The position numbers and the translations under genes are program-made. DNA of 64,000 bases, from contig JAUSZU010000001.1 in NCBI GenBank assembly GCA_030817875.1, forward strand, positions 4,588,001 to 4,652,000, given 5' to 3'. This DNA is from Flavobacterium sp. W4I14 (lineage in GTDB: Bacteria > Bacteroidota > Bacteroidia > Sphingobacteriales > Sphingobacteriaceae). A model generated the notes under the pieces. The model saw only the letters and a list, made by a program, of their open reading frames with translations, made no database searches and was not told the origin of the DNA. Below are positions 1 through 9,167 of this stretch, one piece after another. Position 1 is the stretch's first letter; each line of letters starts with the position of its first letter.

Positions 1-1
1 T

Positions 2-928
2 CTAATACCGAATTAAACAAAATATTTTACTGTTTCTTGTAACAACACTCTTTAGCAACTGCGCATTAAAAATAACGATCGATAGCAGCAAAAGCAAATA
101 GGCGAAAAGTTGGTGCAGATCTATTTTCTCTTTAAAGTAGAAAAATGCAACGGTAAATGCAACTATGGGGTTGAGATAGATCAAAATACCCAAGGCCGAC
201 GAAGGCATGCCCAACAGTGCATACGAATTTAAAAAGAGTGGAATAATGGTAAATACAATAGCAATCAACAATATATGTAACCAAAAGAAGGTTTCTGTAG
301 GAAAGGGCGCAGCATTAAGAAAATACAATGGCAGCATCATTAATCCTGATAAAATTAACTGAACGCCCAAAAAGTTAAACTTATCTACATCTTTAATTAC
401 TTTTAGCACAATAACATATAAGGCATAAAAAGATGCAATAATAATGGCCCACATTACTTCGTGTAATGAGCCTGTTGCCAATAGAATGATGCTTATAAAC
501 GCGATGATCAGGGCAATAATTTTAGTCTTCGTTAACTGTTCCTTTAAAATGATAAATCCACAGAGCGCAGTTAACAGTGGGCACACCATATAGGCAAAGG
601 CTGCTGCTTTTAAACTTACACTATTTACGGCATAAATATAGGTAAACCAGTTTCCCGTGATCAGAAATGACGACACTACAGTAAGCAGCAATAGTTTTTT
701 TCTCTTGCTGGCGTTTAATGATTTTAAGAAATTTAAATCATTTTTTAATGCTTCCCTTCTAAATAAAAGAATGGTTGCCCAAACTACGATAATGGAAATA
801 AATATCCTGTAGTATAAAATTTCGTGTGGCGGAAAACCCTTTATATTACGCAAAGGTATAGACATTGTTCCCCAGATAATGTAAGGAACAATGCCCGCTA
901 TAAAATATTTGCTTTTACTATCTGCCAA
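2..928 (-). CDS. EamA/RarD-type inner-membrane transporter
   Basis: The 308-residue protein is almost entirely hydrophobic with about ten predicted membrane helices, as in the drug/metabolite transporter (EamA) superfamily. The opening region (GIVPYIIWGTMSIPL) resembles RarD-type permeases. Substrate cannot be told from sequence; family members export amino acids or other metabolites. The start chosen is TTG at 926-928, only two bases after the ridA stop codon, so it is probably translated from the same message as ridA and the small membrane protein upstream. The stop codon lies at bases 2-4, so the gene is complete. Family assignment is firm; function is open. Confidence 0.8.
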   Translation of the reverse strand: MADSKSKYFIAGIVPYIIWGTMSIPLRNIKGFPPHEILYYRIFISIIVVWATILLFRREALKNDLNFLKSLNASKRKKLLLLTVVSSFLITGNWFTYIYAVNSVSLKAAAFAYMVCPLLTALCGFIILKEQLTKTKIIALIIAFISIILLATGSLHEVMWAIIIASFYALYVIVLKVIKDVDKFNFLGVQLILSGLMMLPLYFLNAAPFPTETFFWLHILLIAIVFTIIPLFLNSYALLGMPSSALGILIYLNPIVAFTVAFFYFKEKIDLHQLFAYLLLLLSIVIFNAQLLKSVVTRNSKIFCLIRY

Positions 929-930
929 AA

Positions 931-1311
931 TTAGCCTACAATGGCAATTACAGAAATTTCTACATTAACATTTTTAGGCAATACCGAAACCTGAACCGTT
1001 TCGCGCGCAGGGAAATCAGCAGTAAAATACTGTCCATAAACTTCGTTTACCTGAGCAAAGGTGCCCATATCGCTTAAGAAGATAGTAGACTTTACTACGT
1101 TATCGAAAGTTAAACCTGCTTCAAGCAATACTGCTTTAAGGTTACGCATTACCTGGTGTGTCTCTTCTTCAATATTACCAATATTCAATTCTCCATTTTC
1201 GGGATTAATGGCTACCTGACCTGATACGAATAAAAAGTTTCCAGCTTGTACAGCTTGGCTATATGGTCCAATTGGAGCTGGAGCATTAGTTGTTTTAATA
1301 ATTTGTTTCAT
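931..1311 (-). CDS. ridA: RidA family 2-iminobutanoate/2-iminopropanoate deaminase
   Basis: A 126-residue cytosolic protein of standard RidA (YjgF/YER057c/UK114) length. The family hydrolyses reactive enamine/imine intermediates released by PLP enzymes such as threonine dehydratase. The signature is visible: GPYSQAVQAGNFLFVSGQVA near the N-terminus, and the substrate-binding arginine in FPARETVQVSVLP with the NVEISVIA ending. It lies 11 bp after the small membrane protein gene and 2 bp before the transporter gene, forming a compact unit. Start is ATG. Confidence 0.93.
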   Translation of the reverse strand: MKQIIKTTNAPAPIGPYSQAVQAGNFLFVSGQVAINPENGELNIGNIEEETHQVMRNLKAVLLEAGLTFDNVVKSTIFLSDMGTFAQVNEVYGQYFTADFPARETVQVSVLPKNVNVEISVIAIVG

Positions 1312-1322
1312 ACAATTTGGGG

Positions 1323-1460
1323 TTATTTAGCAAGCCATTGGATTAGCTTGTAGATGATACCTGCAAGAAAAATTAAGATGGCCAATGCATTTATAAAATG
1401 CATAATTTTCAGATTGATATTATTTGGCCTGTTCGGATCTTTTTTTCTAAAGAAGTACAT
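1323..1460 (-). CDS. Small single-pass membrane protein, DUF6728-like
   Basis: This 45-codon frame opens with ATG at 1458-1460 and ends TAA at 1323-1325. It encodes a basic, asparagine-rich N-terminus (MYFFRKKDPNRPNN) followed by a hydrophobic stretch (INALAILIFLAGIIY), so it should be a tiny one-helix inner-membrane protein. The pattern matches my recollection of the DUF6728 family of Bacteroidota; I know of no function. A TAnnTTTG-type -7 element (TAAGTTTG, minus strand, 1465-1472) sits only about 5 bp before the ATG, which would give a nearly leaderless message for this gene, ridA and the transporter. Confidence 0.7.
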   Translation of the reverse strand: MYFFRKKDPNRPNNINLKIMHFINALAILIFLAGIIYKLIQWLAK

Positions 1461-1506
1461 AACACAAACTTAGTTAAAAAGCTTAACACAGAAAATTAAA
1501 AGGCAC

Positions 1507-1539
1507 AAAAAAAGTCCTGACTTTCATCAGGACTTTTTT
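1507..1539 (-). terminator. Intrinsic terminator after the OmpA gene
   Basis: AGTCCTGA and TCAGGACT form a stem around a six-base loop, flanked by an A-run on one side and a T-run on the other. On the minus strand the hairpin is followed by seven T residues, about 20 bp past the ompA stop. Confidence 0.85.
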
Positions 1540-1557
1540 AAATCTTATATTGAAATA

Positions 1558-2904
1558 CTAGTTTCTAGCAGTTTCAACACGACGGTTTTGGATACGACCT
1601 TCTTCAGTATCGTTAGAAGCAATTGGATTAGCTTCGCCATTACCTTTAGTAGCAACTTGACTAGCGTTAACGCCAGAGTTAACTAAGTAAGTTTTAACAG
1701 AGTTAGCTCTGTCTTTAGATAATTTCAAGTTATATGCAGCAGTACCTTCGCTTGAAGCGTAACCGTTTACAGTTACTTTACCACCGTTTTCACGTAACAC
1801 TGAAGATAATTTATCTAAAGTAGGGTAAGACTCAGTTTTTAAAACTGAAGAGTTGAAATCGAAACCGATTTTTTCGAAACCAGTTACATTGCTAGTAGCA
1901 GTAGAATCAACTGTTGGTTTTGGAAGAGGACAACCTGAACCATCAACAGCAGTACCAGCAGGAGTTCCTGGGCATTTATCGAATTGATCAGCAACACCGT
2001 CACCGTCAGTATCTTTTTTCAAATCTTCAACAGATTTTTCAACAGCAGAAACACGGTTTTTCAATGCTTCAACTTCTTGACGTAAAGTTGGATCTTTTAA
2101 CTCATCGTACATAGTAGCTAATGGGTTAGTCCACTCTAAACTTGGTTTAGCAGAAGAACCTAAAGAGAATTCTAAACCAGCATAACCGTAAGAGAATTTA
2201 TCTTTAGTTTGACCTTTTGCATAAACTCCATCTAAGTTATCAGCATCAACAAAGTTCATTGTGTAACCTAAGTTAAAGTTAACACGCTCAGAAACTTTGA
2301 ATTTAACACCAGCACCAACTGGAATGTAGAAACCTTTTACGTAATCTTTAGCATCATGTTTGTCATCAGCAGGACCAGTAGCTTTACCTTTCCAGTCAAT
2401 AACGGTACCATTACCTAAAGTAACTTTTGGAGCATAAGCCATATAACCAGCACCAGCAGTTAAGAAGAAACCTACTGAGTTCTCACGACGTAAGAAATCG
2501 ATAGAACCAACGTTTACAACACCACGTAAATCTACAGCATATTGCAATTCAGTTTCGAAATCTCTTGTAGCTGGGCTAGAGATACCTTCGTTAGTACCTG
2601 AAAGTTTACCACGTGTTCCGTTTAATTCTAAACCGAATGAGTGACCTAATTGTTTACGGATATTTAAACCGTAACCTAAGTTAGCATCCCATTTGTTGAA
2701 GTCATTAGAACCACCGATAGCAACAACTGGCATTAAAACACCACCATGTACACCGATAGACCAAGTTCTGTACTGACCTCTACCGCCAAATACCTTGACG
2801 CCAGAAGTTGTTGCAGGTGCATCCTGAGCGACAGCAAGAGAAGCAACTCCTGTTAATGCCACTAAAGAAAGCGCAACACTTTTCTTTAAAGTAGAATAAT
2901 TCAT
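1558..2904 (-). CDS. OmpA family outer-membrane porin with C-terminal peptidoglycan-binding domain
   Basis: The 448-residue protein begins with a signal peptide (ALSLVALTGVASLAVAQ, cleavage near residue 26). A beta-barrel-like region of roughly 30-250 follows, then a short coiled segment and a thrombospondin type 3-like calcium motif (DTDGDGVADQFDKCPGTP). The OmpA-like domain runs from about 345 to the end, with GYASSEGTAAYNLKLSKDRA and a terminal NRRVE motif. It should anchor the outer membrane to peptidoglycan. It has its own well-formed promoter and terminator, and its codon choice suggests high expression. Confidence 0.92.
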   Translation of the reverse strand: MNYSTLKKSVALSLVALTGVASLAVAQDAPATTSGVKVFGGRGQYRTWSIGVHGGVLMPVVAIGGSNDFNKWDANLGYGLNIRKQLGHSFGLELNGTRGKLSGTNEGISSPATRDFETELQYAVDLRGVVNVGSIDFLRRENSVGFFLTAGAGYMAYAPKVTLGNGTVIDWKGKATGPADDKHDAKDYVKGFYIPVGAGVKFKVSERVNFNLGYTMNFVDADNLDGVYAKGQTKDKFSYGYAGLEFSLGSSAKPSLEWTNPLATMYDELKDPTLRQEVEALKNRVSAVEKSVEDLKKDTDGDGVADQFDKCPGTPAGTAVDGSGCPLPKPTVDSTATSNVTGFEKIGFDFNSSVLKTESYPTLDKLSSVLRENGGKVTVNGYASSEGTAAYNLKLSKDRANSVKTYLVNSGVNASQVATKGNGEANPIASNDTEEGRIQNRRVETARN

Positions 2905-2961
2905 AATCTTTTTTCTTTTTTAAGGGTTAAACAATTTAATTGATTAATTTTTTAGTAATGC

Positions 2962-2990
2962 CAAAATTAAACAAAATTTTAAATTTTCAA
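2962..2990 (-). promoter_or_regulatory. Promoter of the OmpA gene (Bacteroidota type)
   Basis: On the minus strand TTG (2988-2990) is followed after 18 bp by TAATTTTG (2962-2969), matching the -33/-7 pattern used by the Bacteroidota primary sigma factor. It lies about 60 bp upstream of the ATG. Confidence 0.7.
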
Positions 2991-3039
2991 ACTTTTATAC
3001 AAACTCCGTTCCAAACTTCACAGTAATTAATCATTTTAT

Positions 3040-3047
3040 TACATTTG
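3040..3047 (+). promoter_or_regulatory. Candidate -7 element for the aminopeptidase gene
   Basis: TACATTTG fits TAnnTTTG and lies 29 bp before the ATG at 3077. No TTG is present at the expected distance upstream, so this is only a candidate. Confidence 0.4.
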
Positions 3048-3076
3048 GCCATTGCCCATATAAAAATACCATTTTC

Positions 3077-4366
3077 ATGAAATATCCTACTATTGATCAG
3101 TCATTATTTATTTTAAACAGGAAAAAATTCTCTAATCAGTTAAAAAACAACTCATTAGCTATATTCAACTCAAGCGATGAATTTCCTAGAAGTGGCGATC
3201 AGAACTTTATTTTTAAGCAAAACCCTGATTTATTTTATTTATCTGGAATTGATCAAGAACAAACAATATTGCTATTATTTCCTGATTGTCCTAATCCATT
3301 GTACAGAGAAGTCCTGTTTTTAAGACAGACTAACGATTTCATTAAAGTTTGGGAAGGACACAAGTATACAAAAGAGCAGGCTAAAACCGCATCGGGTATT
3401 CAAGCAGTATACTGGTTGGAGGATTTCGACAACATATTGCATAGCATTGTGAACTATGCTGATCATATTTATTTAAATACAAATGAAAACGACAGGTATG
3501 CCCATGAAGTTCCTTATCGTGATATCCGTTTCATTGAGAAAATGCGAGCGAAATATCCATTGCACTATTATGAACGTTCGGCACCAATTATGCGAAATTT
3601 ACGTGCAGTTAAATCAGATGTCGAAGTTGAACTAACTAAAAAGGCTTCAGCAATAACACGTGATGCCTTTATCAGGGTATTAAAATTTACCAAACCCGGC
3701 GTTAAAGAATATGAAATTGAAGCGGAGATTATCCACGAATTTATCCGCCAAGGCGGAACAGGCCATGCCTACACCCCTATTATTGCTTCCGGTCATAATG
3801 CAAACATCCTACACTACAATGATAATAATCAAGAATGTAAAGATGGCGACGTAATACTTTTTGATTTTGGAGCCGAATATGCCAATTACAATGCAGATAT
3901 GAGCCGATCAATCCCTGTTAACGGTCGGTTCACTCAAAGACAAAAACAGGTATACAATGCAGTATTGCACGTAATGAAAGAGTCGATTAAATTAATTGGC
4001 GAAGGAACCATATGGAATACCTACCACGAACAGGTTGGCGAAATTATGACTGAACAGTTGGTTAAGCTTGGGCTTATTTCTACAACAGACGTGAAGAACC
4101 AAACGGCAGCATGGCCAGCGTATAAAAAATATTTTATGCATGGCAATTCACACCATTTGGGCATTGACGTACACGACTTTGCCGGAAGATACACACCATT
4201 TGCAGCAGGCAATATTTTAACTGTTGAACCAGGAATCTATATTCCAGAAGAAGGCCTGGGTATCCGCTTAGAAAACAATATTCTTATCACCGCAAACGGA
4301 AATGTAGATCTAATGGCTGATATCCCATTAGAAACTGAAGAAATTGAGGGTATAATGAACAGTTAG
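3077..4366 (+). CDS. pepP: Xaa-Pro aminopeptidase (M24B metallopeptidase)
   Basis: 429 residues: an aminopeptidase P N-terminal domain (about 1-170) and a pita-bread M24 catalytic domain. All five dinuclear-metal ligands can be placed: D263 and D274 in DFGAEYANYNADMSR, the histidine in HGNSHHLGIDVHD, and the glutamates in TVEPGIYIPEEGLGI and RLENN. The enzyme removes an N-terminal residue preceding proline in the cytosol. The gene is monocistronic, convergent with meaB (36 bp between stops) and divergent from the OmpA gene. Confidence 0.93.
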   Translation: MKYPTIDQSLFILNRKKFSNQLKNNSLAIFNSSDEFPRSGDQNFIFKQNPDLFYLSGIDQEQTILLLFPDCPNPLYREVLFLRQTNDFIKVWEGHKYTKEQAKTASGIQAVYWLEDFDNILHSIVNYADHIYLNTNENDRYAHEVPYRDIRFIEKMRAKYPLHYYERSAPIMRNLRAVKSDVEVELTKKASAITRDAFIRVLKFTKPGVKEYEIEAEIIHEFIRQGGTGHAYTPIIASGHNANILHYNDNNQECKDGDVILFDFGAEYANYNADMSRSIPVNGRFTQRQKQVYNAVLHVMKESIKLIGEGTIWNTYHEQVGEIMTEQLVKLGLISTTDVKNQTAAWPAYKKYFMHGNSHHLGIDVHDFAGRYTPFAAGNILTVEPGIYIPEEGLGIRLENNILITANGNVDLMADIPLETEEIEGIMNS

Positions 4367-4402
4367 TTCAATTTGCTGTTTTCAGTTAACCGGCTTTAAC
4401 CG

Positions 4403-5296
4403 TTAACTGATAAATTCATCAGCAAAACGGTAAATATTAAAATCATCTTGCTTTAAGGCTACCTGAACTTTTTCTAGCAGCCTTTTTTTATCAATAATCT
4501 TCATTTTCTCATGCTGAATGAGTCTCCAGGCTTTCTCTGCAAACAGAAAAGCCCTCCGGTTATGATCGGCAGTAAGCGGCTTGATTATCCAAGTACATAA
4601 TTCATCAATACCTGTATTTTTATCGGCCACTGTTTTTAATATTGGGATAGTCTTCGTGCCCTGATGAACAATTTTCTTTAAATTATTGGCAAAAATAGCT
4701 GCACCTTCTCTATCAGCCTTGTTTATAACAAAGCAATCGGCAATTTCCATTAAACCAGATTTGATATTCTGCACCTCATCACCCGATTCGGGAACCAGCA
4801 CCACGATGGTTTTATCTGCTAATCCGGCAATTTCTACCTCCGATTGCCCTACACCAACAGTTTCTACAATGATCAGATCAAAATTAGCTGCTTTTAAAAC
4901 ATCAACCATTTCGATGGTTTTTGCCGAAATACCACCCAGAGTGCCCCGCGTAGCCAACGAACGGATAAAAACATTTGGATTGTTAAACTGACCAGCCATG
5001 CGGATACGATCACCCAGCAAAGAACCAAAATTAAATGGAGAGGTAGGATCTATCGCCAATATAGCAATGCGCATTCCTTTCGCAACAAAATGACCAGCTA
5101 TTGCATTTACCAAGGTACTTTTACCTGCACCTGGAGGTCCGGTAATGCCTAAAACCGGCACATTAACCCGACTATCCAAATCTCTTAAAATCGAATCGGC
5201 CGGTGTAATGTTGTTTTCGACAAGGGTTAATGTTCTTGCCAAAACCTTGTAATTCCCAGCTTTTATTTCGCTTACAATGGATAGATGCGTATTCAT
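4403..5296 (-). CDS. meaB: Methylmalonyl-CoA mutase-associated GTPase MeaB/ArgK
   Basis: A 297-residue G3E-type P-loop GTPase. The Walker A motif GPPGAGKSTLVNA lies near residue 58, followed by DPTSPFNFGSLLGDRIRM and ETVGVGQSEVEIA, both diagnostic of MeaB. MeaB chaperones loading and protection of adenosylcobalamin in methylmalonyl-CoA mutase. No mutase gene is in this window. The start at 5296 (MNTHLS) was preferred over an in-frame ATG ten codons upstream because that extension runs into the promoter region of the divergent glycosyltransferase gene. Confidence 0.9.
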   Translation of the reverse strand: MNTHLSIVSEIKAGNYKVLARTLTLVENNITPADSILRDLDSRVNVPVLGITGPPGAGKSTLVNAIAGHFVAKGMRIAILAIDPTSPFNFGSLLGDRIRMAGQFNNPNVFIRSLATRGTLGGISAKTIEMVDVLKAANFDLIIVETVGVGQSEVEIAGLADKTIVVLVPESGDEVQNIKSGLMEIADCFVINKADREGAAIFANNLKKIVHQGTKTIPILKTVADKNTGIDELCTWIIKPLTADHNRRAFLFAEKAWRLIQHEKMKIIDKKRLLEKVQVALKQDDFNIYRFADEFIS

Positions 5297-5305
5297 CAAT
5301 AAAAC

Positions 5306-5313
5306 TATCTTTG
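5306..5313 (+). promoter_or_regulatory. Candidate -7 element at the head of the glycan locus
   Basis: TATCTTTG matches TAnnTTTG 41 bp before the first glycosyltransferase ATG. No clear -33 TTG is visible. Confidence 0.4.
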
Positions 5314-5354
5314 TACAAAGAAACAAAAATTATCAGCTACAAAGCATCCACATA

Positions 5355-6230
5355 ATGAAAGTTACCGGTTTTACCTTTTTAAGAAATGCAATTGTAAACG
5401 ATTATCCAGCAAAAGAAGCCATACTTTCCGTATTACCTTTGTGTGATGATTTTATAGTTGCGCTGGGCAACTCATCTGATGAGACTTCTGAAATGGTTAA
5501 AAGCATCGATCCTAAAATCAGGACCATCGATACCGTTTGGGATGACAGCATAAGGGAAGGTGGTCGCGTTTTTGCTGATGAAACCAATAAAGCCTTAGCA
5601 GAAATAGGGAAAGACACCGACTGGATGATCTACATTCAAGGTGACGAAGCCATACACGAAGATTATCTCCCCCTGATCAAAAAAGAAATGGAGCTAGAGC
5701 TTAACAACAGCAATGTAGAGGCCTTACTTTTAAAATACAAACATTTTTATGCTTCTTATGACTATCTGGCTGAATCCAGACGCTGGTATAGAAGAGAGGT
5801 TCGGATTATAAAAAATTTACCTGGGGTAAAATCTTACCGCGACGCGCAAGGCTTCAGAATTAACGACAGCAAACTTAAGGTTAAGCTAATTGATGCTTAC
5901 ATTTATCATTATGGCTGGGTTAAACCACCAAAAGGATTACAGGGTAAAGTGCGGAACTTTAATCAGTTTTATCAAACAGAAGAATGGATTGAAGAAAATT
6001 ATCCTGTGCAGGAAACCTATGATATGCACAATGCAGATCGTTTAGTTCATTTTAAGGGTAGCCATCCAAAAGTAATGCAGGAAAGAATAGCTGCTGCAAA
6101 TTGGAAATTTGAAAAAGATTTAACTCAGGAAACTCCAAAAATGAATTTCCGCAGAAGAGTTTTGCAAAAAATTGAAGATTTAACTGGAATGCGTTTGTTC
6201 GAATACCGGAATTATAAAATTGTAAAGTAG
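5355..6230 (+). CDS. Glycosyltransferase, GT-A fold (family 2-like)
   Basis: Start set at ATG 5355 (MKVTGFTFLRN), because the longer frame back to 5277 overlaps meaB. The 291-residue protein opens with a beta-alpha GT-A pattern and the family-2-like phrase VLPLCDDFIVALGNSSDET. An acidic IQGDEAI motif near residue 95 probably replaces the usual DxD. This class of transferase is common in lipopolysaccharide core and heptose/sugar loci of Bacteroidota. The stop codon directly abuts the ATG of the next glycosyltransferase, so the two are co-translated. Donor and acceptor are unknown. Confidence 0.8.
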   Translation: MKVTGFTFLRNAIVNDYPAKEAILSVLPLCDDFIVALGNSSDETSEMVKSIDPKIRTIDTVWDDSIREGGRVFADETNKALAEIGKDTDWMIYIQGDEAIHEDYLPLIKKEMELELNNSNVEALLLKYKHFYASYDYLAESRRWYRREVRIIKNLPGVKSYRDAQGFRINDSKLKVKLIDAYIYHYGWVKPPKGLQGKVRNFNQFYQTEEWIEENYPVQETYDMHNADRLVHFKGSHPKVMQERIAAANWKFEKDLTQETPKMNFRRRVLQKIEDLTGMRLFEYRNYKIVK

Positions 6231-7217
6231 ATGCAGAAAAGCGTTTCTATCATAATACCCAACTATAACGGCAAGCATCTGCTCGAAAAATACCTGCCTT
6301 CTGTCTTTACAGCAGCAGAAAATGCGAATACTGATTTTGAAATCATCGTCATTGATGATGGCTCAAAGGATGATAGCATTTTATTTATCAAAGAAAATTA
6401 TCAGCAGGTAAGATTATTGATTAATGATCAGAACCGCGGCTTTTCTTATACCTGCAATCATGGTATCCGCGAAGCCAAATATGAATTAATTTTACTCTTA
6501 AACTCTGATGTAAAGCTCACACCCGATTATTTTGAGCATCAGTGGAAATATTTCAGCAAACCGGATACGTTTGGTGTGATGGCTCGCATTATGAGTTTTG
6601 ATGAAAGCCGGATAGAAGATGCCGCCCGTTTTTTATACTATGGTGGCTGCCGCATTAAAGCAAACAAATTCTATTATAGCGAAAATCCTGAAGATGAAAA
6701 TGTTTATACTGCTTACCTTTCTGGCGCAAATGCTTTGGTTGACGCTCAAAAATTAAAGGAACTAGATGGTTTTGACGAAATCTACTCCCCTTTTTCATCT
6801 GAGGATTTCGATTTGAGCTTGCGTGCCTGGCAATTGGGGTGGAAATGCTATTATGAGCACCGGTCATTTTGTTTCCACCATGTAAGTGGTAGTACTAAAA
6901 CCCAGATTAAATCTAATTTTATTAAAAAGATTTATTATCGAAACCGTTACATCCTCCAGGGCATCCATTTATATGGGTTAAGAAGGGCTTTTTATCCACT
7001 TCAACAGTTTTTCACCGAACTTATTCCAAAATTGCTTACCGGCAAAACCTGGGTGCTGAAAAGCTACAAAGATTACCGAGCACATCAGAACCGCATTAAC
7101 GCGAGTAAAGAACGGCTTAACATCCTCAAGCAGAAATATAACTCAAGCATAAACGTTTCGGATGTGATTGCAATTATCAATCAATCAGTTAGTACCAAGA
7201 AAATTAAACGATTGTAA
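6231..7217 (+). CDS. Glycosyltransferase family 2
   Basis: A 328-residue rhamnosyltransferase-like GT2. It begins SIIIPNYNGKHLLEKYLPSV, has the nucleotide-binding IIVIDDGSKDDS motif, a DxD-equivalent LLLNSDVKL and an acceptor-side SSEDFDLSLRAWQLGWK (ED-type) motif. The C-terminal about 80 residues are basic and probably membrane-peripheral. It starts on the base after the previous stop. It most likely adds a sugar to a lipid-linked surface glycan on the cytosolic face. Confidence 0.9.
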   Translation: MQKSVSIIIPNYNGKHLLEKYLPSVFTAAENANTDFEIIVIDDGSKDDSILFIKENYQQVRLLINDQNRGFSYTCNHGIREAKYELILLLNSDVKLTPDYFEHQWKYFSKPDTFGVMARIMSFDESRIEDAARFLYYGGCRIKANKFYYSENPEDENVYTAYLSGANALVDAQKLKELDGFDEIYSPFSSEDFDLSLRAWQLGWKCYYEHRSFCFHHVSGSTKTQIKSNFIKKIYYRNRYILQGIHLYGLRRAFYPLQQFFTELIPKLLTGKTWVLKSYKDYRAHQNRINASKERLNILKQKYNSSINVSDVIAIINQSVSTKKIKRL

Positions 7218-7266
7218 TTTTAAATCCATTGAGTTTTCAAAGCCAAAAAGGTTTATTTGAAAACCG

Positions 7267-7274
7267 TACATTTG
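7267..7274 (+). promoter_or_regulatory. Candidate -7 element before the ABC transporter
   Basis: TACATTTG matches TAnnTTTG 71 bp upstream of the ABC transporter ATG. No TTG is seen at the standard spacing. Confidence 0.4.
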
Positions 7275-7345
7275 CCAAGTTTAATTAGATTTTTTTGGAG
7301 CTGTTCTTATACATCCTCCATTTCATATATTCCATTTTACATAAA

Positions 7346-9163
7346 ATGAAAACCTATTTCCGTTTATTATCTTTTGCCAAACCCATCGAGAAATTTGCAA
7401 TACCCTACATTATTGCAACATTATTCGCCATAGTTTTTAATACCTTCTTATTTACGCTGCTAGGGCCATTATTAGAAACTCTTTTTATAAAAGATGCACC
7501 TACAACATTATCAAAAGTTAGCTCATCAATCGATTTTATGGGCAGATTTAGCCAATATATACAACACGCTATTGATGCATATGGCAAAACCGAAACCTTA
7601 AAATTGGTATGTATTGTTATTGTGGTTACCGTGATATTAGCAAATCTTTTCCGTTATCTCTCACAGAGATTCATGGAAGATTTAAGGGTGCACACTTTAT
7701 TAAATCTTCGTAGAACGGTTTTCAATAACGTGATGAACCTACATGTTGGATTCTTTAATAATGAACGTAAAGGAGATATTATTTCTAAAGTAGCATCGGA
7801 TGTTCAGGTGGTCCAATTTACCGTTACCAACACCTTACAAGTGGTTTTTAAAGAGCCACTACAGTTGTTATTCTATGTAGGGGTACTCATTTCGATATCG
7901 GTTAAACTTACGCTATTCTCTCTCCTGGTTATCCCTATATCAGGTTTTATCATTAGTAAAATTGTAAAACGCCTAAAACACCAAGCGAAAGAATCTCATG
8001 AATCGTTCGCAAAAATGATAGGATTCTTGGACGAATCTTTAAGCGGAATTAAAATTATAAAAGCTTTTAATGCAACGCCAAGGATTAAAGACAAATTTGA
8101 CCAGGAGAATAAGTTCTATTCTTACCTGAATAGAAAAATGGCAAGAAGGCAGCAGCTTGCCTCACCTGTTTCACAAACCCTAGGGGTATTTGTTGTCGTT
8201 TTTATTGTTCTTTATGGCGGAACAATGATCTTAACTGGTCAGGGAGATTTAACACCCGCAAAATTCCTGGTTTATATAGCCACTTTCTCGCAGGTGATGC
8301 AGCCAGTAAAGGCACTTACCGATTCATTTAGTGGAATCCATTCGGGTATCGCAGCAGGCGAACGGGTTTTGGACTTAATGGATACGAAGCCATTATTGGT
8401 AAATGAACCAGATGCTAAAGTGCTCGATGATTTTAACAGCGCAATCAGTCTGCAGAATGTATCATTCAGTTATGGAGAAAAACAAATCCTTAACTCGATA
8501 AGCTTCGACATTGAAAAGGGAAAAACCATAGCCTTGGTTGGTCCATCAGGTGGCGGAAAAAGTACTTTAATGGATTTAATCCCTCGTTTCCACGATCCAA
8601 AATCGGGAATTATTAAAATTGATGGTCACGATTACAGGGATCTTACTGTAGAAAGTATCAGGATGCAAATGGGAACTGTTAATCAGGAATCTTTTCTGTT
8701 TAACGACACCATTTTTAACAACATTGCCTTTGCCAAGCCTAATGCTACAATGGAAGAGGTTATTGCCGCTGCAAAAATTGCTAATGCGCACGACTTTATA
8801 GAGAACACAGAGAACGGTTACCAATCTTTTGTTGGCGATCGGGGTAATAAGCTTTCGGGCGGACAGAAACAGCGCGTTTGTATTGCAAGAGCTGTATTGG
8901 CCAACCCTCCAATTATGTTATTAGATGAGGCAACTTCTGCTTTAGATACTGAATCGGAAAAATTAGTTCAGGATGCGTTAAATAACTTAATGAAAAACCG
9001 TACCTCAATTGTAATCGCTCACCGTTTAAGCACCATTCAACATGCTGATAAAATTGTAGTAATTGATAAAGGTAGCGTTGTAGAAACCGGAAACCATAGC
9101 GAACTAATGGCCAAAAGCGGTTTATACAAACGTTTAATTGATATGCAGGCTTTCACAGATTAA
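7346..9163 (+). CDS. MsbA-like ABC exporter (fused permease and ATPase)
   Basis: Start chosen at ATG 7346 (MKTYFRLLSF); the frame is open back to a TTG at 7295. The 605-residue half-transporter has a six-helix type 1 exporter domain (about 1-320) and a nucleotide-binding domain with Walker A GPSGGGKST, signature LSGGQKQR, Walker B IMLLDEATSALD and H-loop IVIAHRLSTI. It would act as a homodimer. Close relatives flip lipid A or lipid-linked glycans across the inner membrane. Its position among glycosyltransferases suggests it exports the lipid-linked product of this locus, although a housekeeping MsbA role is also possible. Confidence 0.88.
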   Translation: MKTYFRLLSFAKPIEKFAIPYIIATLFAIVFNTFLFTLLGPLLETLFIKDAPTTLSKVSSSIDFMGRFSQYIQHAIDAYGKTETLKLVCIVIVVTVILANLFRYLSQRFMEDLRVHTLLNLRRTVFNNVMNLHVGFFNNERKGDIISKVASDVQVVQFTVTNTLQVVFKEPLQLLFYVGVLISISVKLTLFSLLVIPISGFIISKIVKRLKHQAKESHESFAKMIGFLDESLSGIKIIKAFNATPRIKDKFDQENKFYSYLNRKMARRQQLASPVSQTLGVFVVVFIVLYGGTMILTGQGDLTPAKFLVYIATFSQVMQPVKALTDSFSGIHSGIAAGERVLDLMDTKPLLVNEPDAKVLDDFNSAISLQNVSFSYGEKQILNSISFDIEKGKTIALVGPSGGGKSTLMDLIPRFHDPKSGIIKIDGHDYRDLTVESIRMQMGTVNQESFLFNDTIFNNIAFAKPNATMEEVIAAAKIANAHDFIENTENGYQSFVGDRGNKLSGGQKQRVCIARAVLANPPIMLLDEATSALDTESEKLVQDALNNLMKNRTSIVIAHRLSTIQHADKIVVIDKGSVVETGNHSELMAKSGLYKRLIDMQAFTD

Positions 9164-9167
9164 TTTT

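Noticed and set aside
1914..2114. Gln/His-rich + strand frame within the OmpA gene
   Set aside because: Antisense artefact of the strongly biased codons of a highly expressed gene.
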